DNA from: Phycisphaerales bacterium
Lineage (GTDB): Bacteria; Planctomycetota; Phycisphaerae; Phycisphaerales; UBA1924
NCBI GenBank assembly: GCA_030680655.1
Contig: JAUXUZ010000005.1
Location: 1 to 10,421, forward strand
Length of the DNA: 10,421 nt
Direction of reading: 5' to 3'
The notes beneath the pieces were generated by a model, which saw nothing but the letters and a program-made list of their open reading frames with translations, did not search any database and was not told the origin of the DNA. The position numbers were made by a program, and so were the translations under genes. Positions 5,644-10,421 of the stretch are shown piece by piece (within the stretch, counting starts at the first letter, position 1; each line of letters opens with the position of its first letter).

Positions 5644-7938
5644 ATGAGCGCCCCTGTCGATCCCGCACTGCCCGTTACACCCCGCCGCCTGCCGCCGGAG
5701 CAAGCTGACGGTCTGGGCGGCGAGGGCGGAGTGGGCGGGGCAGAGGGCGCAGGCGAGCCCGCGGCAGCGCCGCTTTCATCGAGCAAGCTGCGGCCCGATG
5801 TGACCGACGCGTCGCGCCTGTTCAACCGCGACCTTTCGTGGCTGAAGTTCAACCAGCGCGTGCTGGCGCAGGCGACCGACGAGCGGAACCCGCTGCTGGA
5901 GCGCGTACGGTTCTTGTCGATCTTTACCAGCAACCTCGACGAGTTCGTGATGAAGCGCATTGGTTTTTTGATGCGTGCGATGGAGGAGGGGTTCGACCCG
6001 GACCTTGACCAGGGGTACTCGTCACGGACGATCCTGCGTGCCTCGCGCGAGATGTTCGAGAGCTTCGAGCAGGAGCAGGCGGTCTGCTTCGAGCAGTCGA
6101 TCAAGCCCGCGCTCGTGTCGCAAGGGATCGAGCTGCTCAAGTACAACGACCTCTCGCCGGAAGACCGCCAGCGCCTGGAGAGCTGGTGGACGAAGAACGT
6201 CTTCCCGGTGCTGACGCCGCTGGCGGTGGACGAGGGGCACCGCTTCCCGTTCATCAGCAACCTGTCGGCGAACCTGGCGGTGCTGCTGGCGCAGCCGGGG
6301 AGCCCCGAGCCGGTCTTCGCGCGGATCAAGGTCCCGCCGGCGCTGCCGCAGTGGATCCGCGTGCCGCACGCCGACGCGAAGCAGCACGAGGCGGACATCC
6401 ACGCCGGTCGCGGGCGGTTCATCTACCTGCCCGACGCGATGGCCGCCAACCTCGCGGGGCTCTTCCCCGGGCTTGAGATCCTCGAGGTGATCCCGTTCCG
6501 CGTCACCCGCGCGGCGGAGTGGGACGACGAGAGCGAGACCGCGATCGAGAGCGAGGCCGAGACGATGCTGGAGGAAGTGACCGAGACGCTGAAGAAGCGC
6601 CGATTCCTGCCGGTGGTGCGTCTAGAGGTGCCGCGCGAGGCCTCGCCGCGCCTGCTGCGCCAGCTCACCGAGATGCTCGAGCTGACGCCCGACGACGTCG
6701 ACTTGATGACGGGGCTGGTGGACTTCCGCTCGCTGTTTGAGATCGCCGACCTGCCGCGCCCCGACCTGAAGCATCCGGTCTGGACGCCGACGGTGCCGCT
6801 GCGCGTGCGCGACACGCGCTCGAGCATGTTCGAGGAGATCAAGCGCGGCGACATCCTGGTGCACCACCCCTACGAGAGCTTCGCCGCCACCACCGAGCGG
6901 TTCATCGCCGAAGCGGCCCATGACCCGAGCGTGCTGGCGATCAAGCAGACAATCTACCGCACCAGCCGCGACTCGTCGTTCCTCAAGCACCTGGTGCACG
7001 CGGCGGAGCAGGGCAAGCAGGTCGCGTGCCTGGTGGAGCTCCGCGCCCGGTTCGACGAGAGCCGGAACGTGCGCCTGGCGCAGATGCTCGAGAAGGCGGG
7101 CGTGCACGTGGCCTACGGCGTAATCGGGCTGAAGACGCACTGCAAGGCGGCGCTGGTTGTCCGCAAGGAGAGCGACGGCCTGCGCGCGTACGCCCATCTT
7201 GGAACGGGCAACTACAACCCGTCGACGGCCGCGCTCTACACCGACCTTGGGCTCTTCACCTGCGACACGGCGATCACCGACGACGTGGTCCACCTGTTCA
7301 ACCTGCTCACCGGCCGCTCGCTCAAGAGCGCCCACAACCGCCTGCTGGTCGCCCCGGCGACGATGAAGCGCACGTTCCTGGACATGATCGAGCGTGAGAC
7401 GGCGATCGCCACCGACCACGCCGCCGGCGCCGGCGTTGTGGGCGGGCGCATCGTCGCCAAGATGAACGCGCTGGAGGACCCGCAGATCATCGAGGCGCTC
7501 TACGCAGCCGGGCGCGCCGGCGTGCAGATCGACCTGTTCGTGCGCGGCTTCTGCACGCTGCGCCCGGGAGTGCCCGGCTTCTCCGACAACATCCGCGTCT
7601 TCAGCGTCGTCGGCCGGTTCCTGGAGCACTCGCGCATCTTCTACTTCGGCTCGGGCAAGCCCGACCCGATGGAGGGCGCGTGGTACATCGGCTCGGGCGA
7701 CTGGATGAGCCGCAACCTCGACGGGCGCGTGGAAGCCGCTTGCCCCGTGCTCGACACCAACGCCCGCGCCAAGCTGCTGAGCATCCTCCAGACCATGAGC
7801 CAGGACCGCCGCAACTGCTGGCACCTCCAGCCCGACGGCGACTACGCCCGCCTCCTCCCCGCGCCGGGCACGGCGTTGGAGTCGCCCGATGCCCGCGGCA
7901 CGTTCGAGAACCTGATGCTGGCCGCGGCGACCGCGTGA
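5644..7938 (+). CDS. ppk1: Polyphosphate kinase 1
   Basis: PPK1 reversibly polymerises the gamma-phosphate of ATP into inorganic polyphosphate, through a phosphohistidine intermediate, at the membrane or in the cytoplasm. The 764-residue protein has LFNRDLSWLKFNQRVL (59-74) and SNLDEF (96-101) from the N-terminal and ATP-binding region, Arg439 in TIYRTS, Arg469 in RARFDESRN, His499 in GLKTHCKAAL and His518 in YAHLGTGNYN. Their spacing matches E. coli Arg375, Arg405, His435 and His454, so the enzyme looks active. The first 55 residues are a Gly/Ala/Pro-rich, low-complexity extension, making it longer than the roughly 690-residue E. coli enzyme. I chose ATG 5644. ATG 5587 is also in frame but would overlap the pterin-family gene. 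No Shine-Dalgarno or phosphate-type operator was recognised. Third-position C increases towards the 3' end. Confidence 0.96.
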   Translation: MSAPVDPALPVTPRRLPPEQADGLGGEGGVGGAEGAGEPAAAPLSSSKLRPDVTDASRLFNRDLSWLKFNQRVLAQATDERNPLLERVRFLSIFTSNLDEFVMKRIGFLMRAMEEGFDPDLDQGYSSRTILRASREMFESFEQEQAVCFEQSIKPALVSQGIELLKYNDLSPEDRQRLESWWTKNVFPVLTPLAVDEGHRFPFISNLSANLAVLLAQPGSPEPVFARIKVPPALPQWIRVPHADAKQHEADIHAGRGRFIYLPDAMAANLAGLFPGLEILEVIPFRVTRAAEWDDESETAIESEAETMLEEVTETLKKRRFLPVVRLEVPREASPRLLRQLTEMLELTPDDVDLMTGLVDFRSLFEIADLPRPDLKHPVWTPTVPLRVRDTRSSMFEEIKRGDILVHHPYESFAATTERFIAEAAHDPSVLAIKQTIYRTSRDSSFLKHLVHAAEQGKQVACLVELRARFDESRNVRLAQMLEKAGVHVAYGVIGLKTHCKAALVVRKESDGLRAYAHLGTGNYNPSTAALYTDLGLFTCDTAITDDVVHLFNLLTGRSLKSAHNRLLVAPATMKRTFLDMIERETAIATDHAAGAGVVGGRIVAKMNALEDPQIIEALYAAGRAGVQIDLFVRGFCTLRPGVPGFSDNIRVFSVVGRFLEHSRIFYFGSGKPDPMEGAWYIGSGDWMSRNLDGRVEAACPVLDTNARAKLLSILQTMSQDRRNCWHLQPDGDYARLLPAPGTALESPDARGTFENLMLAAATA

Positions 7939-7959
7939 CGAACCCGGGCGCAGCGCGTG

Positions 7960-7965
7960 TAGTAT
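7960..7965 (+). promoter_or_regulatory. Possible -10 hexamer for the ArsR-family gene
   Basis: TAGTAT, matching TATAAT at four of six positions, lies 12 bases before the ATG at 7978. It stands out in the otherwise GC-rich 39-bp gap after ppk1. It would give a leader of only about five bases, and no Shine-Dalgarno is present. Confidence 0.35.
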
Positions 7966-7977
7966 TCAGCAAGACCG

Positions 7978-8289
7978 ATGGACGACACCCGCTTCAACCT
8001 GATCGCCAAGGCACTCGCCGACCCGCAGCGGTTCGCGATCCTCCAGCGCATCGCCCAGCAGGACGACTGCCCCTGCATGGCGCTGGTCGATGAGTGCTCC
8101 ATCACGCAGGCCACCATCAGCCACCACCTGAAGGAACTGGCCGGGGCCGAGCTGATCTCCGCTAGGCGTGAGGGCAAGTGCGGCTACTTCACGCTCAAGC
8201 CCGAGACCCTCGCCGCCTACCAGGCCGAGCTCTCCCGCCGCCTTCTGAGCGGGTCCGAGGCCGTCGCGCCGAAGGGTCGCTCGGTCTAG
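7978..8289 (+). CDS. ArsR/SmtB-family winged-helix repressor with a Cys-x-Cys pair
   Basis: A 103-residue dimeric winged helix-turn-helix protein; family members repress a promoter until a metal, metalloid or redox signal releases them. Residues 8-26 (LIAKALADPQRFAILQRIA) form the usual opening helices. ITQATISHHLKELAGAELI (42-60) is the recognition-helix region, and REGKCGYFTL (64-73) the wing. Cys31 and Cys33 (DDCPCMAL) lie close to where ArsR has its As(III)-binding ELCVCDL, with further Cys at 40 and 68. This permits thiol-based or metal sensing but does not prove it, since short Cys-containing segments here are common in the family. Its probable target is the nitroreductase just downstream, whose 318-bp leader holds two inverted repeats. 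The gene follows ppk1 by 39 bp on the same strand. Confidence 0.88.
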   Translation: MDDTRFNLIAKALADPQRFAILQRIAQQDDCPCMALVDECSITQATISHHLKELAGAELISARREGKCGYFTLKPETLAAYQAELSRRLLSGSEAVAPKGRSV

Positions 8290-8404
8290 AACGCACGCCA
8301 AGCTCGCGCCCGGGGCGTTTTCACGGTCCTGATGGAGGCCGCTGCTGGCGCGGGCAGCTTACCCAGAATGGCTATCTTCGCTGACCTCATCGGGTTATCA
8401 CACG

Positions 8405-8422
8405 CCCTTAGGACCCTAAGGG
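8405..8422. promoter_or_regulatory. Perfect 18-bp palindrome, candidate repressor operator
   Basis: CCCTTAGG-AC-CCTAAGGG has two perfect 8-bp arms around a 2-bp centre. It lies about 115 bp after the ArsR-family stop and 185 bp before the nitroreductase ATG. Dimeric ArsR-family repressors bind short inverted repeats of this kind, so it is a natural candidate operator. It is not followed by a T-run, which argues against a simple intrinsic terminator. Confidence 0.5.
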
Positions 8423-8482
8423 AAAGTCAGAAGCACACACTTTTCTGCACTGTTCTGCTTAGCTTTTTGCACTTCTTCCAGT

Positions 8483-8505
8483 GCCGTTCGGGCGGCCCAA
8501 ACGGC
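8483..8505 (+). other. GC-rich hairpin in the nitroreductase leader
   Basis: GCCGTT (8483-8488) pairs with AACGGC (8500-8505) and GGG (8490-8492) with CCC (8496-8498), with one C/A mismatch and a 3-base loop. It could be an RNA structure in the leader or an ArsR-transcript end. There is no downstream T-tract, so termination is uncertain. Confidence 0.4.
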
Positions 8506-8577
8506 GGGTCGGTCGCTGGCCTCGAATCTGGAAAAGCGTCGGTTTCAGCGATCAACCGGGGAACCGGGCGCATACGT

Positions 8578-8593
8578 TTAGACAAGTATCTAA
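8578..8593. promoter_or_regulatory. Inverted repeat abutting the nitroreductase ribosome binding site
   Basis: TTAGA (8578-8582) and TCTAA (8589-8593) are separated by 6 bases. The right arm runs into the Shine-Dalgarno AAGGGAG (8592-8598). A bound dimer would block transcription or access to the start. The half-site TTAG/CTAA is shared with the palindrome at 8405-8422, but the spacing differs by four bases. Confidence 0.4.
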
Positions 8594-8598
8594 GGGAG
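8592..8598 (+). promoter_or_regulatory. Shine-Dalgarno site of the nitroreductase
   Basis: AAGGGAG lies 9 bases before the ATG at 8608 and decides this start over the longer in-frame reading from 8332. Confidence 0.75.
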
Positions 8599-8607
8599 CT
8601 TTCAGCC

Positions 8608-9270
8608 ATGGCCACCGTTCAACCGCAATCGATCCTCGAGCAGTTCCGCTGGCGTTACGCCACCAAGAAGTTCGACACCTCCAAGAAGATCGCTCCCGAC
8701 CTGTGGCGCAGCATCGAGGAGGCCGCGGTGCTGGCCCCCAGCAGCTACGGGCTGCAGCCGTGGAAGTTTCTGGTGATCGACAACCCCGTCACCCGCGCCA
8801 AGCTGCGTGAGGTGAGCTGGAACCAGCCGCAGATCACCGACGCCAGCCACCTGGTGGTCTTCTGCCGGCGCGCGAACCTCGACACCGCCTACGTCGACCG
8901 CTACATCGCCCACACCGCCAAGACGCGCGGCGTCTCGCACGAGGCGCTCGCCGGGTTCCGCGACATGATGCTCGGCTCGATCGGCACACCCGCCAACCTC
9001 CCCGGCGGCGCGATGGACACCTACACCCGCAGCCAGACGTACATCGCGCTGGGCTTCGCCCTCGCCGCCGCGTCGATGCTCGGCGTGGATGCGTGCCCGA
9101 TGGAGGGGTTCAACCCCGCCGCGTACGACGAGGTGCTGGGGCTCGCACCGCTCGGGCTGAGGGCGACGGTGGTGGGCACCTTCGGATACCGCGCTGGCGA
9201 CGATGCGGTTGACCCCACCCGCGCAGCCAAGGTCCGCTTCGCCCACACCGATGTCGTCGAGCACGTTTAG
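8608..9270 (+). CDS. Nitroreductase-family FMN oxidoreductase (NfsB-like)
   Basis: A 220-residue member of the oxygen-insensitive nitroreductase family, which uses FMN and NAD(P)H to reduce nitroaromatics, quinones or other electrophiles in the cytoplasm. RWRYATKKFD (14-23) aligns with the E. coli NfsB opening RHSTKAFD, with Arg16 and Lys20 placed to bind FMN phosphate. APSSYGLQPWKFLVID (43-58) is the second cofactor block. PMEGFNPAAYDEVLGL and the following ATVVGTFGYR match the C-terminal NfsB segments PIEGFD and VVVPVGH, and AAKVRF resembles the terminal K-x-R. Length fits NfsB (217). The true substrate is unknown. The start is set by the AAGGGAG site. Position after an ArsR-family gene and beside an SDR suggests an inducible detoxification or redox role. 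Ala codons favour GCC, unlike the symporter and tsaB. Confidence 0.9.
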   Translation: MATVQPQSILEQFRWRYATKKFDTSKKIAPDLWRSIEEAAVLAPSSYGLQPWKFLVIDNPVTRAKLREVSWNQPQITDASHLVVFCRRANLDTAYVDRYIAHTAKTRGVSHEALAGFRDMMLGSIGTPANLPGGAMDTYTRSQTYIALGFALAAASMLGVDACPMEGFNPAAYDEVLGLAPLGLRATVVGTFGYRAGDDAVDPTRAAKVRFAHTDVVEHV

Positions 9271-9272
9271 CG

Positions 9273-9297
9273 CAGAGCAGTCTTTGAAGCTGCTCTG
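9273..9297 (+). terminator. Hairpin directly after the nitroreductase stop codon
   Basis: CAGAGCAG (9273-9280) pairs perfectly with CTGCTCTG (9290-9297); within the loop CTT (9282-9284) can pair with AAG (9287-9289) past a bulged T. It begins two bases after the TAG. There is no T-tract, so intrinsic termination is only possible; transcript 3'-end protection is an alternative. Confidence 0.4.
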
Positions 9298-9303
9298 ATG
9301 CTT

Positions 9304-9324
9304 GGGCGGGTTGGAAACCCGCCC
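9304..9324. repeat. Second hairpin, possible dispersed intergenic repeat
   Basis: GGGCGGGTT (9304-9312) and AACCCGCCC (9316-9324) form a perfect 9-bp stem with the loop GGA, seven bases after the preceding hairpin. It has no T-tract. Such compact GC hairpins between genes often belong to REP-like families; only one copy is in this window. Confidence 0.4.
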
Positions 9325-9383
9325 CGAACACCGGAACCGTTTATCAGCGGCGGCCGCACACAACTCCACACATCACCCCACAC

Positions 9384-9388
9384 AGGAG
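9384..9388 (+). promoter_or_regulatory. Shine-Dalgarno site of the SDR gene
   Basis: AGGAG, 8 bases before the ATG at 9397, sets this start. The surrounding ACAGGAGCAC is repeated before the ATG at 10296. Confidence 0.8.
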
Positions 9389-9396
9389 CACTCGCG

Positions 9397-10149
9397 ATGG
9401 CACAGGCACAGACGGTTGCGCTCATCACCGGCGGCAACAAGGGGATCGGCCTCGAGACGGCCCGCCAGCTCGCCGCCAAGGGAATCACCGTCATCATCGG
9501 CGCCCGCGACAAGGCGAAGGGTGACGCCGCCGCCGCGGAACTCCGCAAGGCCGGCGCCGACGCCCACAGCGTGGTGCTCGATGTCACCGACGCCGCCACG
9601 CACGCCCCCGCGGCCCGGTTTGTCGAGCAGCAGTGGGGGCGGCTGGATGTGCTGGTCAACAACGCCGGCATCTCGCGCGGGCGCAGCCACGCCGGGGGTG
9701 ACGGCGACGGCGCCCCAAGCACCGTGAGCCAGCAGGCCCTGCGCGAGATCTTCGACACCAACTTCTTCGGGCTCATCGCGGTGACGCAGGCCTTCCTGCC
9801 GCTGGTGCGCAAGTCGCCCGCGGGTCGCATCGTCAACCTCAGCAGCATCCTCGGCTCGATGTCGGCCCACCAGGACCCATCGTCGCCGATCTACGGCTAC
9901 CTGATGACAGCCTACAACGCCAGCAAGGCGGCGGTGAACATGTTCACCGTGCAACTGGCCCACGAGCTGCGCGAAACACCGATCAAGGTCAACGCCGTCC
10001 ACCCCGGCTGGGTCAAGACCGACATGGGCGGCCCCGAAGCCCCGATGGACCTGACCGACGGCGCCAAGACCTCCGTCGCCATGGCCACACTCAGCGCCGA
10101 TGGCCCAACCGGCGGGTACTTCCACATGGGCCAGACGCTCGGGTGGTAG
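9397..10149 (+). CDS. Short-chain dehydrogenase/reductase, carbonyl-reductase-like
   Basis: A 250-residue classical SDR. The cofactor loop is TGGNKGIG (11-18). Lys15 and Arg37 at the end of the second strand favour NADPH. NNAG is at 88-91. The catalytic set is Ser150 (NLSS block), Tyr173 and Lys177 (YNASK). NAVHPGWVKTDMGG near residue 210 is the usual segment after the sixth strand. GGNKGIG and HPGWVKTDMGG resemble the carbonyl reductase and menthone-reductase-like branch, whose members reduce ketones, aldehydes or quinones; the substrate here cannot be told. The start at 9397 is supported by AGGAG 8 bases upstream; the open frame extends further but without similarity. It follows the nitroreductase by 126 bp with two hairpins between them, so independent or attenuated expression is likely. 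Confidence 0.92.
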   Translation: MAQAQTVALITGGNKGIGLETARQLAAKGITVIIGARDKAKGDAAAAELRKAGADAHSVVLDVTDAATHAPAARFVEQQWGRLDVLVNNAGISRGRSHAGGDGDGAPSTVSQQALREIFDTNFFGLIAVTQAFLPLVRKSPAGRIVNLSSILGSMSAHQDPSSPIYGYLMTAYNASKAAVNMFTVQLAHELRETPIKVNAVHPGWVKTDMGGPEAPMDLTDGAKTSVAMATLSADGPTGGYFHMGQTLGW

Positions 10150-10160
10150 GGGGGAAGGTA

Positions 10161-10223
10161 TGAGCGATGAGCGACGAGCGACGAGCGACGAGCGACGAGT
10201 AATGAGCGATGAGTGACGAGTGA
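10161..10223. repeat. Nine tandem copies of a 7-bp repeat (YGAGYRA)
   Basis: Starting at 10161, nine consecutive heptamers fit YGAGYRA: mostly TGAGCGA or CGAGCGA, with CGAGTAA, TGAGTGA and CGAGTGA towards the end. The array starts 12 bases after the SDR stop. The unit length is not a multiple of three and one reading frame closes within the array, so it is not coding. Confidence 0.9.
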
Positions 10224-10230
10224 AGGCTCA

Positions 10231-10242
10231 GGTGCCGGCACC
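10231..10242. repeat. 12-bp perfect palindrome
   Basis: GGTGCCGGCACC is fully self-complementary. It lies between the forward heptamer array and its inverted copies, inside the loop of the larger inverted repeat. It could be a protein-binding site or a small cruciform arm; function unknown. Confidence 0.6.
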
Positions 10243-10251
10243 GTCGCCATT

Positions 10252-10271
10252 CTCATCGCTCATCGCTCGTA
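10252..10271. repeat. Inverted copies of the heptamer repeat
   Basis: The reverse complement of this segment reads as two full YGAGYRA units and part of a third. It can pair with 10159-10178 over 20 positions, with 18 Watson-Crick pairs, one G-U and one mismatch, enclosing about 73 bases. The whole element (10159-10271) fills most of the gap between the SDR gene and the next one. Confidence 0.75.
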
Positions 10272-10283
10272 TCCTTCTTCAAC

Positions 10284-10288
10284 AGGAG
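10284..10288 (+). promoter_or_regulatory. Shine-Dalgarno site of the last gene
   Basis: AGGAG, 7 bases before the ATG at 10296, in a leader nearly identical to that of the SDR gene. Confidence 0.75.
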
Positions 10289-10295
10289 CACGCGC

Positions 10296-10421
10296 ATGTT
10301 CGAGCATCTGGCCGCACGTACGACCGCCGCATCCGCCGCCAACACCTCCATCTCCCGCCGCGCGGCGATCGCCTCGCTCGGCGCGGCCGGGCTCACCGCC
10401 GCCGCCCTCGCGCGCACCGGC
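10296..10421 (+). CDS. Start of an exported protein with a Tat-type signal (cut by window end)
   Basis: Only the first 42 residues are inside the window. They begin MFEHLAARTTAASAANTS, then ISRRAAIASLGAAGLTAAAL: a twin-arginine pair (SRR, residues 20-22) followed by a mildly hydrophobic Ala/Gly/Leu stretch. This resembles a Tat signal peptide, so the mature protein is probably exported folded, often with a cofactor, though the residues after the arginines are a weak match to the SRRxFLK consensus. The family of the mature protein cannot be determined. A good Shine-Dalgarno (AGGAG) precedes the ATG. The shared leader sequence and orientation suggest it belongs with the SDR and nitroreductase genes, but the 146-bp repeat-filled gap means co-transcription is unproven. 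Confidence 0.7.
   Translation, partial: MFEHLAARTTAASAANTSISRRAAIASLGAAGLTAAALARTG

Larger units (their letters stand above)
8290..8607 (+). promoter_or_regulatory. Long regulatory gap between the ArsR gene and the nitroreductase
   Basis: This is the longest noncoding stretch in the window and its central part (about 8390-8480) is clearly less GC-rich than its surroundings. An in-frame extension of the nitroreductase back to 8332 exists, but it lacks family similarity and is preceded by no ribosome binding site, so I treat it as noncoding. It contains an 18-bp palindrome, a GC-rich hairpin, a second inverted repeat and a Shine-Dalgarno site, described separately. TTAG or CTAA tetramers occur at 8408, 8416, 8459, 8578 and 8590. 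I could not fix a promoter. Confidence 0.6.

Noticed and set aside
6622..7824. A 400-residue open frame on the minus strand inside ppk1
   Set aside because: It is opposite the catalytic part of an intact ppk1 with all key residues; composition indicates an antisense shadow.
8332..8607. In-frame N-terminal extension of the nitroreductase (92 residues)
   Set aside because: The family motif starts about 13 residues after ATG 8608, which has a Shine-Dalgarno. The extension covers the AT-richer palindrome-containing gap and resembles no known domain.
10160..10216. An 18-codon open frame starting ATG AGC GAT GAG, preceded by a purine-rich GGGGAAGG
   Set aside because: It is produced entirely by the 7-bp tandem repeat, which cycles through all frames; there is no independent sign of coding.
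1..10421. CRISPR array, tRNA, rRNA, insertion sequence or phage genes
   Set aside because: No spaced direct repeats of CRISPR type, no cloverleaf-like segment, no transposase, integrase or structural phage gene was recognised on either strand.

Overview
This is a bacterial chromosome segment with very high GC and dense coding. It has no rRNA, tRNA, transposase, phage gene or CRISPR array. The gene mix, frequent GTG starts, sparse Shine-Dalgarno sites and GC-rich intergenic hairpins suggest a Planctomycetota-like bacterium, possibly Phycisphaerae. That is an inference: no phylogenetic marker was searched.

Positions 1-5156: the 3' part of homoserine dehydrogenase (threonine/methionine branch) converges on argB, N-acetylglutamate kinase (arginine branch), on the minus strand. 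Divergent from argB, and forward like everything after it, are tsaB (t6A modification of tRNA), a sodium:solute symporter of unknown substrate, and a DapB-fold NAD(P)-dependent dehydrogenase resembling 2,4-diaminopentanoate dehydrogenase.

Positions 5187-8289: a 6-pyruvoyl-tetrahydropterin synthase/QueD-family protein lacks the catalytic Cys and has a Glu in the motif E-x-L-H-G-H, as in the PTPS-III subgroup linked to folate synthesis. It is followed by a full-length polyphosphate kinase (ppk1) and a small ArsR-family repressor with a Cys-x-Cys pair. Up to here gaps are short (28-58 bp), and most starts have a -10-like hexamer a few bases upstream rather than a ribosome binding site, which suggests leaderless transcription.

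Positions 8290-10421: the architecture changes. Gaps become 318, 126 and 146 bp, each following gene has a clear Shine-Dalgarno site, and the gaps hold palindromes and hairpins. The genes are an NfsB-like nitroreductase, a carbonyl-reductase-like SDR, and the start of a gene with a Tat-type signal. The ArsR repressor, an 18-bp perfect palindrome, a second inverted repeat abutting the nitroreductase ribosome binding site, and the two reductases form a plausible thiol- or electrophile-responsive redox module. This is the best candidate here for a small uncharacterised regulatory system. The last gap carries nine tandem 7-bp repeats followed by inverted copies of the same unit.

Most genes are recognisable housekeeping or redox families. 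No elaborate new multi-gene system is evident.
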